DNA of 64,000 bases from positions 62,001-126,000 of the forward strand of contig NZ_FNBE01000010.1 of assembly GCF_900102195.1 (NCBI RefSeq), written 5' to 3'. Position numbers and translations under genes: made by a program. This document shows, piece after piece, positions 16,515 to 25,306 of the stretch; position 1 is the first letter of the stretch; the number at the start of each line of letters is the position of its first letter. Source of the stretch: Pseudonocardia oroxyli. Its GTDB lineage: Bacteria > Actinomycetota > Actinomycetes > Mycobacteriales > Pseudonocardiaceae. Under the pieces are notes generated by a model, which was given only the letters and a program-made list of their open reading frames with translations, was not told where the DNA came from and made no database searches.

Positions 16515-18038
16515 TCAGGTTAAGAAGCTGACGTTCTGTGCGAGTGTGAGATTGCCCGAGTAGTTGATGGTGTTCGTCGCTCGGCGCATGTAGGCCTTCC
16601 AGGAGTCCGAACCGGACTCGCGACCGCCGCCGGTCGCCTTCTCTCCGCCGAACGCGCCGCCGATCTCGGCGCCCGAGGTGCCGATGTTGACGTTGGCGAT
16701 GCCACAGTCCGAGCCGTCGGCGGCCAGGAACCGCTCGGCCTCCTGCTGGTCACGAGTGAAGATCGACGACGATAGCCCTTGGGGGACGTCGTTGTGCAGC
16801 GCGACCGCCTCCTCGAACGCGTCGTAAGTGAGGACGTAGAGGATCGGGGCGAAGGTCTCCTCGCGCACGACGTCGGTCTGGGCAGGCATCCGGACGATCG
16901 CAGGCTCGGCGTAGACGCCACCCCCGTACTCCCGCCGCCCCCCACCCGCGACGACCTTGCCCCCGTCGGCCTGGGCCCGCTCCAGCGCCGCAGCCATCGC
17001 TTCGCCCGCCCGCTCGTCCACGAGCGGACCGACCAGGGTGTCCTCGACGAACGGGTCGCCAATCGGCAGCCTGCCATACACGGCGACCAGGCGGTCGACG
17101 AGTTCGTCGGCCACGGTGTGGTGCACGATGAGCCGACGCAGCGAGGTGCAGCGCTGACCCGCGGTGCCGGCGGCCGCGAAGACGATCCCCTGCAGCGCCA
17201 GGTCCAGGTCGGCGGACGGCGTGACCACCGTGGCGTTGTTGCCGCCCAGCTCCAACAGCGACTTCCCGAAGCGGGCGGCGACCCGTGGTCCGACCTGCTG
17301 TCCCATGCGGGTGGACCCGGTCGCGCTCACCAGCGCTACGCGGGGGTCGTCGACTAGCCGCTCACCGCCCAACCGGTCGGCCAGGACCAGTCGGTGCACC
17401 GCAGCGGGCGCTCCGACGCGCTCGATGGCTCGATCAAGCAGGTGGGCGGCGGCGATCGAGGTCAGCGGGGTCAGCTCGCTGGGCTTCCACACCACGGTGT
17501 CGCCACAGACCAGCGCGATGGCCGTGTTCCACGACCACACTGCGGCCGGGAAGTTGAACGCCGAGATGACCCCCACCACCCCGAGCGGGTGCCAGGTTTC
17601 GGCGAGACGGTGGCCGGGCCGTTCGGACGCGATGGTGCGGCCGTGCAGCTGCCGGGACAGACCGACGGCGAACTCGCAGACGTCGATCATCTCCTGGACC
17701 TCGCCGAGGGCCTCGGAGCGGATCTTGCCGACTTCGATGGTGATCAGGTCGGCCAGGTCGGACCTGTGCTCGCGCAACAGCTCGCCGAGGACGCGGACCA
17801 GCTCGCCACGTGCGGGTGCGGGCCGCGCGCGCCACTCCGCGAAGGTGTCGGCGGCCTCGGCGACCGCGCGGCCGACGTCGCCCGGGGTGTCAGCTCGCAG
17901 ACCGAACAATGACTCTCCGACGATGGGCGACCGTGCGATCAGACCGCTGCCGTCCGGCACGGTGGCGCCGACCGCGCGCAGCGCGGCGTGGGCGTGGTCG
18001 CGGAGCCCCTCGACCGTCGACGGGGTGGGGGTACTCAT
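16515..18038 (-). CDS. amaB: Piperideine-6-carboxylate / 2-aminoadipate semialdehyde dehydrogenase (ALDH7 type)
   Basis: 507 residues of the ALDH7/antiquitin group, which oxidises 2-aminoadipate 6-semialdehyde (in equilibrium with piperideine-6-carboxylate) to 2-aminoadipate with NAD(P)+. Catalytic Cys297 is in GTAGQRCTSLRR and the general base Glu263 in LLELGGNN. FNFPAAVWSWNTAIALVCGD and GGEKATGGGRESGSDSWKAY are the NAD-loop and C-terminal segments typical of ALDH7. Last gene of the operon with a fused ABC importer and HglS; 23 bases follow HglS. Substrate assignment rests on family plus context. Confidence 0.87.
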   Translation of the reverse strand: MSTPTPSTVEGLRDHAHAALRAVGATVPDGSGLIARSPIVGESLFGLRADTPGDVGRAVAEAADTFAEWRARPAPARGELVRVLGELLREHRSDLADLITIEVGKIRSEALGEVQEMIDVCEFAVGLSRQLHGRTIASERPGHRLAETWHPLGVVGVISAFNFPAAVWSWNTAIALVCGDTVVWKPSELTPLTSIAAAHLLDRAIERVGAPAAVHRLVLADRLGGERLVDDPRVALVSATGSTRMGQQVGPRVAARFGKSLLELGGNNATVVTPSADLDLALQGIVFAAAGTAGQRCTSLRRLIVHHTVADELVDRLVAVYGRLPIGDPFVEDTLVGPLVDERAGEAMAAALERAQADGGKVVAGGGRREYGGGVYAEPAIVRMPAQTDVVREETFAPILYVLTYDAFEEAVALHNDVPQGLSSSIFTRDQQEAERFLAADGSDCGIANVNIGTSGAEIGGAFGGEKATGGGRESGSDSWKAYMRRATNTINYSGNLTLAQNVSFLT

Positions 18039-18061
18039 GCTCTCTCCATTCTTGTGGCGGC

Positions 18062-19450
18062 TCAACGCCCGGCCGAGACGAACGCCACGGCGACACGGTC
18101 GAGGGACCGGGCCTGCTGGGCGGCGTAGAGGCTGAACGGGTCGTGGACGGCGCGGCCGATGGCCGCCGACATCCAGGCGGCGTCGTGGTCGGCACCGCGT
18201 CGGGAGCGGTGCCGGGTGCCCTCGCCCGACAGGTTCGACTGGAAGATCCCCGCCGCGGAGCGGGGCAGGAAGTCCTCGTAGACGATCGGGGTCGCGGTGA
18301 CCCAGCCGCCGTCGAGGAGGGCGACGGGCGACTCGACGGGCGGACGCCCGGGTGGGTGCCCCGCCGCGACCTCGAAGGTGAAGTACGCCAGCCCTTCGGC
18401 CAGGAGACCGCGCTCGGTGGCGGGCCAGCTCTCGCGCCACAGCTCCCGCGCCACGTCGGCACGCGCTCGGCTCGGCTCGGCCGCGAGTAGCGCGTCGATC
18501 CGGCGGAGCAGATCGTCGTAGCGGGCTCGGCCAGCCGGTGTGAGCGCGATCCCGCGGGCCTCGACCTCGCCGAACCTGACCCGCAACGCTCCCGGCACGA
18601 CCGACCCGTCGGGCTCGCGCATCGCGCGGGTCTCGGCCAGCGCCCGGAACGAGGTCTGACGCAGCAGCACATCCGGCCCCTCCCAGTCCGGCGGGCCCTG
18701 GATGGCGTCGATCATCGTGACGCCGCGCGCCACCATCCGCCGGTACAGCTCGTCGATGTCGAGCACCCGCGGGGTCAGGTGGTTGATGTGGGTGCTGCTC
18801 ACGCCGCCGATGTCCGCGGCCACCGAGGACACCCGCTCCAGCCGCTCGTACCAGGCGCGGTCCACCGGCGCAGCCGAGAGCTCGAACGCGCCGACCGCCA
18901 GACCCAGGAAGCGGTCGGCCACGCGGGCAGGCAGGCCGCCCTCGTGCTCGGCCCGGTCCGCGAGCTCCAGGAGGTCCTCTCCGAAGAGCACCCGGCCGGC
19001 GAGGAACGCCTCGACCTCCGCGCGGAGGTCGTCGTCGAAGAACCGCGGGTCGGCCGTGGTGAGCACGGAGGTGAAGACCCGAAAGGGGTTGCGGGCGAGC
19101 TCGTCGGCGTCGACGGGCCGAAACGCCGTCGACACGACCGGGACGGCGCTGGCAGCGGCCTCCCGCAGATCGTAGAAGCCTACCGGGTGCATGCCGAGCC
19201 CCCCGAACACCCGAGCCACCTGAGCGAGCTCCTGCGGAGTGCCGACCCGGATGGCGCCGTGCCGCTCGGCGGTGACACGCTCGATCGAGCCGAACCTCTC
19301 GGCGGCGGTGCCGTCCCGGCTGATCACATCACGGTTGACCTGAGCGGACACCTCGACGAGCGTGGTGTAAGCGGGCACCTCGCGCCCGTACATCTCCGAG
19401 AGGCTGCGGGCGAACCGGGCCCGCAGTTCCCAGGTGGGGACCGTCGTCAC
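18062..19450 (-). CDS. hglS: 2-oxoadipate dioxygenase/decarboxylase (DUF1338, HglS/YdcJ family)
   Basis: 462 residues. DUF1338 proteins convert 2-oxoadipate to D-2-hydroxyglutarate and CO2 using Fe(II) and O2, the committed step of the D-lysine route described in Pseudomonas putida. Candidate metal ligands are His64 (AERHGAIRVG), His221 or His224 in SSTHINHLTPR and Glu295/Glu297 in RFGEVEARG; the substrate-side segment LLRQTSFRALAE is also kept. The start ATG overlaps the permease stop (ATGA), so it is co-translated with the importer. With AmaB downstream it defines the operon as a 2-aminoadipate/2-oxoadipate pathway. Confidence 0.9.
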   Translation of the reverse strand: MTTVPTWELRARFARSLSEMYGREVPAYTTLVEVSAQVNRDVISRDGTAAERFGSIERVTAERHGAIRVGTPQELAQVARVFGGLGMHPVGFYDLREAAASAVPVVSTAFRPVDADELARNPFRVFTSVLTTADPRFFDDDLRAEVEAFLAGRVLFGEDLLELADRAEHEGGLPARVADRFLGLAVGAFELSAAPVDRAWYERLERVSSVAADIGGVSSTHINHLTPRVLDIDELYRRMVARGVTMIDAIQGPPDWEGPDVLLRQTSFRALAETRAMREPDGSVVPGALRVRFGEVEARGIALTPAGRARYDDLLRRIDALLAAEPSRARADVARELWRESWPATERGLLAEGLAYFTFEVAAGHPPGRPPVESPVALLDGGWVTATPIVYEDFLPRSAAGIFQSNLSGEGTRHRSRRGADHDAAWMSAAIGRAVHDPFSLYAAQQARSLDRVAVAFVSAGR

Positions 19451-21183
19451 AGCGCGTCCACGTCCTTCGACCGGCGGCGGACCCTACCCGCCGCCACCAC
19501 GACGCCACCGGCCGCGATGACCAGCATGACCGCCAGCACGAACAGCAGGGCGATCGCGTTCGTAGCGGGCGACACGCTGAACTTCACCTGGCTCATGATG
19601 TAGACGGGCAGCGTGACCACGTTCCCCGCGCCCATGAACAGCGAGGTCAGCACGTTGTCCGCCGAGACGAAGAAGGTGAGCACCCCCGCGCCGACGACCG
19701 CGGGCGTGATCAGCGGGAGGGTCACGCGGCGGAAGACCCGGGCAGGCGTGGCGCCCAGGTCGCTCCCCGCCTGCTCCAGGGTGGTGTCCATCGTCGCGAG
19801 CCGGGTCTGGACGATCACGAAGGCGAAGGCCGAGGCCAGCACCACGTGCCCGAGGACGATCCCCATCAGCCCCAGGGGCAGGTCGAGTCGGCGGAAGAGG
19901 ATGAACAGGCCCACCGCGAAGACGACCTCGGGGAGCGCGATGCGCATGTACGTCGAGACGTCGAGCAGAGCCTGACCCCGACGCGAGGCGCTCCGCGCCC
20001 ACAGCGCGGCGGGCACCGTGATCGCCAGCGTGATGACGACGCAGAGGAGCGCGACCTGCAGCGACGTCACGGCCGCCCCGACCGCCGCCTGGTCGGTCAG
20101 GGCGCTGCCGAACCACTGGAAGGTGAAGCCGCCCCAGCCCGCCAGCGTGTCGTCGCGGTTGAACGCGTTGGCGAACACGGTCAGGATCGGCAGGAACAGG
20201 AACGCGATGACCAGTGCGGTCCACGCGGCCAGGAACGGTGAGCGGCGCACGGCCCCGCCGCGGCCACCCCTGACGAGCCCGCCCTGGAACGTCACGTTCT
20301 GGGTGCGCCCGCGGAGCAGGACCACGCACAACAGCACGATCGCGGTCAGCGACGTGGACAACGCCGCGCCCAGCGAGTAATCCCCTGTGCCCTGGAACTG
20401 GTCCGCGATGATGTTGCCGAACATCAGCGTCCGCCCGCCGCCCACGATGGCGGGCACGGTGTACTCGCCCAGCGCCGGGATGAACACGAGCAGGCAGCCC
20501 GCGTAGATGCCGGGCTTGGCGAGCGGGATCGTCACCCGCCGCAGTGTCCGTCTGCCGTTCGCCCCCAGGTCCGACGCCGCCGTGTGCAGCGAGAGGTCGA
20601 GCCGGTCGAGGGCGACGAACATCGGCAGCACCATCAGCGGCAGGTACGCGTACACCAGCACGATGGCGATCGCGGTGGGCGAGTACGCGATGGTCAGGCC
20701 GTTGCGGGTGATGCCGAGGGAGTTCAGCACGTCACTGATCGGGCCGGCCGAGCTGAGCAGGTCGAGCCACGCGTAGGCACGCACGACGAAGCTGGTCAGG
20801 TAGGGGATGACGACGCAGGCGAGTAGGACCACGCGCAACCGGCCGCGCGTGCGGCTGACGAAGTACGCGACGGGGAAGGCGACCAGGGCGCAGAGCACCG
20901 TCGTCCCGGCCGCGAGCCCCACCGACCGCAGGATCGGCGCCAGGTAGAAGGACTCCGCGAGGGACTGGTAGTTGGCGAGGGTCCAGCCGAGGACGAGCCG
21001 GTAGGTGACGAGGTCCGTCTGGCCGAACGAGTAGGCGACCAGCACGGCCACGGGGGCGAGGGAGCATAGCGCCCAGAGCAGCAGCGTCGGCATCGCGGGC
21101 AACCAGCCGACGAGCCGGGCCCGGGTGGGCCGCGGCGGGACCTCCGGGGGCCGTTCCTCGGTGAGGACGCTGGTGCTGCTCAT
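19447..21183 (-). CDS. ABC importer permease, PotB-PotC type fused in one chain
   Basis: 578 residues holding two complete binding-protein-dependent permease halves of the spermidine/putrescine/Fe family. Half one (about 25-285) ends with the EAA loop AASDLGANGRRTLRRVTIPL and GEYTVPAIVGG as in PotB. Half two (about 305-570) has QAGSDLGATPARVFRRVTLP and VLTFFVSADNVLTSLFM as in PotC. Normally these are two genes. The frame is continuous, with a short basic linker RGGRGGAVRRSP between halves. ATGA overlaps join it to the ATPase upstream and HglS downstream. Membrane protein; substrate is inferred from the operon. Confidence 0.9.
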   Translation of the reverse strand: MSSTSVLTEERPPEVPPRPTRARLVGWLPAMPTLLLWALCSLAPVAVLVAYSFGQTDLVTYRLVLGWTLANYQSLAESFYLAPILRSVGLAAGTTVLCALVAFPVAYFVSRTRGRLRVVLLACVVIPYLTSFVVRAYAWLDLLSSAGPISDVLNSLGITRNGLTIAYSPTAIAIVLVYAYLPLMVLPMFVALDRLDLSLHTAASDLGANGRRTLRRVTIPLAKPGIYAGCLLVFIPALGEYTVPAIVGGGRTLMFGNIIADQFQGTGDYSLGAALSTSLTAIVLLCVVLLRGRTQNVTFQGGLVRGGRGGAVRRSPFLAAWTALVIAFLFLPILTVFANAFNRDDTLAGWGGFTFQWFGSALTDQAAVGAAVTSLQVALLCVVITLAITVPAALWARSASRRGQALLDVSTYMRIALPEVVFAVGLFILFRRLDLPLGLMGIVLGHVVLASAFAFVIVQTRLATMDTTLEQAGSDLGATPARVFRRVTLPLITPAVVGAGVLTFFVSADNVLTSLFMGAGNVVTLPVYIMSQVKFSVSPATNAIALLFVLAVMLVIAAGGVVVAAGRVRRRSKDVDAL

Positions 21184-22331
21184 CGCAGGCTCGGTGTGTC
21201 GAGGCTCAGCTCGGCAGCGAGCGCCGCGGCCTCGCCGTCGGCGGCCGCCTCGCCGCCCCCGGGCGTCACGGCACCCACCAGCCAGGGGCCACGGCGGGGA
21301 AGGCGGACGCCGACCGCCGCGCCCGGGGCGATGTCGAGCTCGACGTCGTTGTGCAGAAGGACGCTGAGCCTGCCGAGCTCGGCGGTGTCGACGACGACGG
21401 CGCTGTCGGGGCCGCGGTACGCGGCGTCGACCACCTTTGCGGCCACCGCACCGTCTGCGTCGGCATCGACGAGTCGCAGGGACTCGGGCCGCAGCACCAT
21501 GTGCGCGGCCGATCCCGCGAGCCCAGCGGGCCCGCACGCCTCGAGTTCGAGGCCGCTCTCCTCGACCCGGGCGCGGTAGGCGCCCGGGCCGAGGGATTGC
21601 ACGACGACCGGGACCATGTTCGACGCGCCTGCGAAGTCCGCGACGAACTGCGACGCGGGCTGCTGGTAGACCGCCTGCGGCGTCCCGACCTGCTCGAGCT
21701 CGCCGCCGTTCATCACGCCGACCCGCGTCGACATGGAGAAGGCCTCCTCCTGGTCGTGCGTCACGTACACAAAGGTGATCCCCACCTCCCGCTGGACGGT
21801 GCGCAGGAGCGTCTGCATCTGCCTGCGGAGCTTGAGATCGAGCGCTCCCAGCGGCTCGTCGAGCACCAGGACCTCGGGCCGCAGCACCAGGGCCCGGGCG
21901 AGGGCGACCCGCTGCTGCTGGCCGCCAGAGAGCTCGCCCGGCATCGCGCTGCCACGGCCGCCGAGATGCACGATGTCGAGCATGTCGGACACTGCGGCCC
22001 GGACCTCGCGCTTCGGGATCCGGGCCTCCTCCAGGCCGAATGCGACGTTGCGGTAGACGTCGAGGTGCGGGAACAGGGCGTAGTTCTGGAAGACCGTCTG
22101 CACGGGCCTGCGGTGCGCGGGCACGCGGGTGACATCCCGGCCGTGCACGCGGATCGTGCCGGAGGTGGGCTGCTCGTGGCCGGCGATCATCCGCAGCGTC
22201 GTCGTCTTGCCACACCCGCTCGGCCCGATCAGGGAGAAGAACTCGCCGTCGTCGATGACGAGGTCCAGCTCCTTCACAGCCGTCGCCTCGCCATAGCGGC
22301 GATGCAGCCTGCTGAGCTCGATGGCCGTCAT
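21180..22331 (-). CDS. ABC importer ATPase, PotA/FbpC type
   Basis: 383 residues. Walker [17 protein letters not shown] at about residue 37, signature [17 protein letters not shown], Walker [17 protein letters not shown], and a C-terminal TOBE regulatory domain ([20 protein letters not shown]). The ATG at 22331 has GGAGGTGAT upstream and overlaps the binding-protein stop (ATGA). Energises the fused permease encoded next. Family substrates are polyamines, iron or phosphonate-type amines; the operon suggests an amino-acid-like compound. Confidence 0.93.
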   Translation of the reverse strand: MTAIELSRLHRRYGEATAVKELDLVIDDGEFFSLIGPSGCGKTTTLRMIAGHEQPTSGTIRVHGRDVTRVPAHRRPVQTVFQNYALFPHLDVYRNVAFGLEEARIPKREVRAAVSDMLDIVHLGGRGSAMPGELSGGQQQRVALARALVLRPEVLVLDEPLGALDLKLRRQMQTLLRTVQREVGITFVYVTHDQEEAFSMSTRVGVMNGGELEQVGTPQAVYQQPASQFVADFAGASNMVPVVVQSLGPGAYRARVEESGLELEACGPAGLAGSAAHMVLRPESLRLVDADADGAVAAKVVDAAYRGPDSAVVVDTAELGRLSVLLHNDVELDIAPGAAVGVRLPRRGPWLVGAVTPGGGEAAADGEAAALAAELSLDTPSLR

Positions 22332-23428
22332 CCCGAGATCACCTCCTGCCACATCCGGTTCATGAGCGCCGTCGTCTGGGGCGAGACCGGGGCGAGGGTC
22401 ACGGGCTTCGCGGCGGGCTCGTACTGGGGTGCGGTGGCGATGGAGGCGAGGTCGCCGCTCAGCAGTGGGTACACGGCGTCCGCCTCGGGGCTGGCGAGCC
22501 CGGTCTTCTCGGTGTGCTTCACGGCGACCGACGGGGTCAACACGTGGTTGAACCACTTCTCGATGCCGTTGGCCATGCCCTGTCCGCCCTTGAGCAGGCA
22601 GTACATCTGGACGAACGTCGCGGAGCCGTCCGACGGGGTGACCCACTTGAGGTTCGGGTCGGACTTGAGGAGCGACCCGGCCACGCCGTCGTAGTTGAAG
22701 CCCATCACGACGGAACCGTTGAGGAAGGCGTTTGTCACGTTGACGTTGTCGAACGAGAGCACGGTGGGCTTGAACTGCTTGAGCAGGTCCTGGGCCTTGG
22801 TCAGGAGGTCGGGGTCCTCGGTGTTGGGGTCGATGCCGAGCGCGATCTGCGCTGCCGAGAACGCGTCGCGGGGCGAGTTGGTGTACAACACCTTGCCCGG
22901 GTGCTCCTGGGCCACCCGGAAGAAGTCCGACCAGCTCGTCATCGGCTCCGCGATGACGCTCGAGTCGTAGACGAAGCCCTCCTTGAGCACGTCCGTCGGG
23001 ACGCAGGAGTCCTTCGGGAAGCCCGCCAGCGCCTCGGGGGAGACCCACTTCGCGAGGTCCACGTACTGGAGGTTCGGGACGTTCGCCGGGTTGAAGGTCG
23101 CCAGGCCACCCTGTTGGGCCATCTGCGGGCCCGACGCCGTGTCGAGCCACGCGACGTCGTAGTTGTCCGGGTTCTGGTTGATGACCTGCGGAGCGCTCGA
23201 CGTCGAGGTCATCGGGAGGACCTTGATCGAGTAGCTCGGGAACTGGGCGGCGAAGCCGTCGGTCTCCTCCGGCGCCATGTACGAGGGAGGGGCGAAGACG
23301 CTGATCTGGCCGCCGCTGTCCGTCGCCGGGGAGGACGAGCCGGACGACGCCGTGTTCGACGTGGCCCCGCAGCCCGCCACCAGAGTGGCCGCGGCCACGA
23401 GTCCGACGAGGCTCAGTACTGGTCGCAT
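22328..23428 (-). CDS. Extracellular solute-binding lipoprotein, PotD/Fbp-like
   Basis: 366 residues with a clear lipoprotein signal (MRPVLSLVGLVAAATLVAGC), then the type II periplasmic-binding fold: ISVFAPPSYMAPEETDGFAA, NYDVAWLDTASG, VVMGFNYDGVAGSLLKSDPN. This is the ligand receptor of the importer and first gene of the operon leading to HglS and AmaB. It starts 127 bases from a divergent LysR gene. The ligand is not readable from sequence; pipecolate, lysine or 2-aminoadipate are suggested by the operon, polyamines by family. Confidence 0.88.
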   Translation of the reverse strand: MRPVLSLVGLVAAATLVAGCGATSNTASSGSSSPATDSGGQISVFAPPSYMAPEETDGFAAQFPSYSIKVLPMTSTSSAPQVINQNPDNYDVAWLDTASGPQMAQQGGLATFNPANVPNLQYVDLAKWVSPEALAGFPKDSCVPTDVLKEGFVYDSSVIAEPMTSWSDFFRVAQEHPGKVLYTNSPRDAFSAAQIALGIDPNTEDPDLLTKAQDLLKQFKPTVLSFDNVNVTNAFLNGSVVMGFNYDGVAGSLLKSDPNLKWVTPSDGSATFVQMYCLLKGGQGMANGIEKWFNHVLTPSVAVKHTEKTGLASPEADAVYPLLSGDLASIATAPQYEPAAKPVTLAPVSPQTTALMNRMWQEVISG

Positions 23429-23555
23429 GTGACCACCTCACGTGTTCGGGAAGGCTCATCACCGGCCGTGGGCACGGTCGAATGAGGGGATTCTGGTGTG
23501 CCTGATGCCAAGATCGGGCTTGACTTCAGAAAATCTAATACCTGTAATCGGCCCG

Positions 23556-24536
23556 GTGCCGCCCACGCTGCCCGACGCCCGCAAGCTCGCCACGTTCGTG
23601 GAGGTGGCCCGCCGCGGCAGCATCTCCGCGGCCGCCCGAGCCATGCTTCTCACCCCATCGGCGGTGTCTCAGCAGGTGTCCGCCCTGGAGGACGAGTGCG
23701 GCGTCCCCCTCGTGGAACGGCAGCACCGCGGGGTGGCGCTGACCGGGGCCGGCCTGGAGCTGCTCAAGCGCGCCGAGGAGGTCGTGCGCCTGCTGGAGCA
23801 GACCGCGACGGCGATGTCGCAGCTCAACGGGGAGACCGCGGGCCGGGTCCAGGTCGGATCGATCGCCTCGGGTGCGGCCGCACTGCTGCTTCCCGCGATC
23901 ACGGTCCTCGCCCGCAGCGCGCCGCGGGTCACCATGGGCGTGTCCACGCTGGAGCCGTCGGAGAGCCTGGAGGCGCTCGTCGCCGGCAGCCTCGACCTCG
24001 CGGTCATCGACGTCTACGACCACGTTCCGGTGCCGATGCCCACCCACCTCGTGGCGCAGGAGGTGCTTACCGAGTCGCTCGTGCTCGTCAGCAGCGCGGA
24101 GGACGACCTGCCCGAACGACCGTCGCTCGCCGCGATGCACGACCGGGAGTGGGTGCTGCCGCCCGCGAACGCCGCCTGCGGCCTGGCCACCCGCTACGCC
24201 TGCCGGTCCGTCGGCTTCGAGCCGATGGTGCGCTGGGAGACCGACGACCTGCTCCTGCTGGCCGCCGTCGTCGCGCGAGGGGAGGGTGTCGCCCTGCTTC
24301 CCCGCCGGGCCGCGATCGACACCGTCGCCGCCGTGAAGCTGCGCAGGCTCAGCGACCCCGACCTGCGCAGGCGGATCCTCACCGTGGTCCGGGCGGACAC
24401 CGCCCAGCGGCCCATCCTGCGGGCCTGCCTCGCCGCGATCCACCATGTCGGACGGATCGTCGGCGACGGCGACCCGCCGCTGGACGGCCTGGCCGGGCGA
24501 CACGCCGCGCCGGGGCGGCGGACGAGCGGGAGCTGA
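23556..24536 (+). CDS. LysR-family regulator divergent from the importer/HglS operon
   Basis: About 326 residues. N-terminal winged helix LATFVEVARRGSISAAARAM, TPSAVSQQVSALEDECGVPL, then the co-inducer domain (VQVGSIASGAAALLLPAITV, DLAVIDVYDHVPVPMPTH). GTG at 23556 gives the normal family start; upstream ATG/GTG codons would run through the AT-rich stretch TTCAGAAAATCTAATACC, which looks like promoter/operator DNA. Likely activates the divergent transporter-hglS-amaB operon in response to a pathway intermediate. Confidence 0.87.
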   Translation: MPPTLPDARKLATFVEVARRGSISAAARAMLLTPSAVSQQVSALEDECGVPLVERQHRGVALTGAGLELLKRAEEVVRLLEQTATAMSQLNGETAGRVQVGSIASGAAALLLPAITVLARSAPRVTMGVSTLEPSESLEALVAGSLDLAVIDVYDHVPVPMPTHLVAQEVLTESLVLVSSAEDDLPERPSLAAMHDREWVLPPANAACGLATRYACRSVGFEPMVRWETDDLLLLAAVVARGEGVALLPRRAAIDTVAAVKLRRLSDPDLRRRILTVVRADTAQRPILRACLAAIHHVGRIVGDGDPPLDGLAGRHAAPGRRTSGS

Positions 24537-24549
24537 TCGCGGGCGCCGC

Positions 24550-25203
24550 TCAGGTGCCCCGGCCGTGTGCCATGTGTTCGACCATGACCCGCTCGGCGTC
24601 CTCGGGCGAGCGGGCCATGATCGCGTCCAGCAGGTCGCCGTGCTCGGCGGCGGAGCGGACCAGCGCCGCCTGCTCGCGCAGGATTCGCATCCCGGCGATC
24701 CGGGTCTGGTCGCGCAGCCGGTCCACGGTCGTCACCAGGCGCCCGTTGCCCAGCAGCCCGAGCAGGGCCAGGTGGAAGGCGCGGTCGTGCACGAGGAACT
24801 CGCTGCTGTCGCCCGCGCGCGCCGCCTGCGCGCACAACTCGACGCTCTCGCGCAGCGCGGACTCGCTCCCGCCCACGCCCGTCCGCGCCAGCATGCCCAT
24901 CGCGGGCACCTCCAGCATCCGGCGCAGCTGGTAGACCTCGGCCAGGTCGTGCTCGTCGAACACGACCATGCGGAACCCCCGGTTCGGGACCACCTCCATG
25001 ATGCCGCCGTGCACGAGTTCCATCATCGCATCGCGCACTGGGCTGTTGGAGACACCGAGCCGCTGCGCCAGGGCCGACGCCGAGAAGATCTGGCCGGGCT
25101 GAACCTCGCCCGCCACCATGGCCCGCCGAACGACAGCCATCGCCTGATCCTTGAGGGTGGCGCGGACGAGTGGGCGTTCGCCAGCAAAGCCGTCCACCAG
25201 CAC
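24550..25203 (-). CDS. GntR-family (FCD) regulator of the cyclodeaminase/dehydrogenase operon
   Basis: 217 residues. Winged helix at residues 15-75 with QRLGVSNSPVRDAMMELVHG, followed by an FCD effector domain (EVYQLRRMLEVPAMGMLA, DRAFHLALLGLLGNGRLV). GTG start at 25203. It is divergent from the ornithine-cyclodeaminase-family gene; the 103-bp gap carries a consensus-like promoter and a perfect palindrome just after the expected start of transcription, so this protein is most likely the repressor of that operon. Confidence 0.87.
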   Translation of the reverse strand: MLVDGFAGERPLVRATLKDQAMAVVRRAMVAGEVQPGQIFSASALAQRLGVSNSPVRDAMMELVHGGIMEVVPNRGFRMVVFDEHDLAEVYQLRRMLEVPAMGMLARTGVGGSESALRESVELCAQAARAGDSSEFLVHDRAFHLALLGLLGNGRLVTTVDRLRDQTRIAGMRILREQAALVRSAAEHGDLLDAIMARSPEDAERVMVEHMAHGRGT

Positions 25204-25233
25204 ACCGTCCTCGCCTACGCGGCGCTCCGCGCG

Positions 25234-25262
25234 TTGACAACCCGACCGCGTCCGAGTCTACT
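25234..25262 (+). promoter_or_regulatory. Sigma70-type promoter for the cyclodeaminase operon
   Basis: Perfect -35 hexamer TTGACA (25234-25239), 17-base spacer, and -10 TCTACT (25257-25262, four of six). Transcription would begin near 25269, directly before the palindrome at 25273 and 38 bases before the GTG at 25307. Confidence 0.6.
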
Positions 25263-25272
25263 CTCACCGTCG

Positions 25273-25284
25273 GTAATCGATTAC
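25273..25284. promoter_or_regulatory. Perfect palindrome GTAATCGATTAC, candidate GntR operator
   Basis: A 12-base perfect palindrome placed immediately downstream of the predicted transcription start of the cyclodeaminase operon, a position that gives repression by road-block. The divergent GntR (24550-25203) is the obvious binder. Confidence 0.55.
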
Positions 25285-25306
25285 TGCTTACTGCGAGGCG
25301 AGGTAC

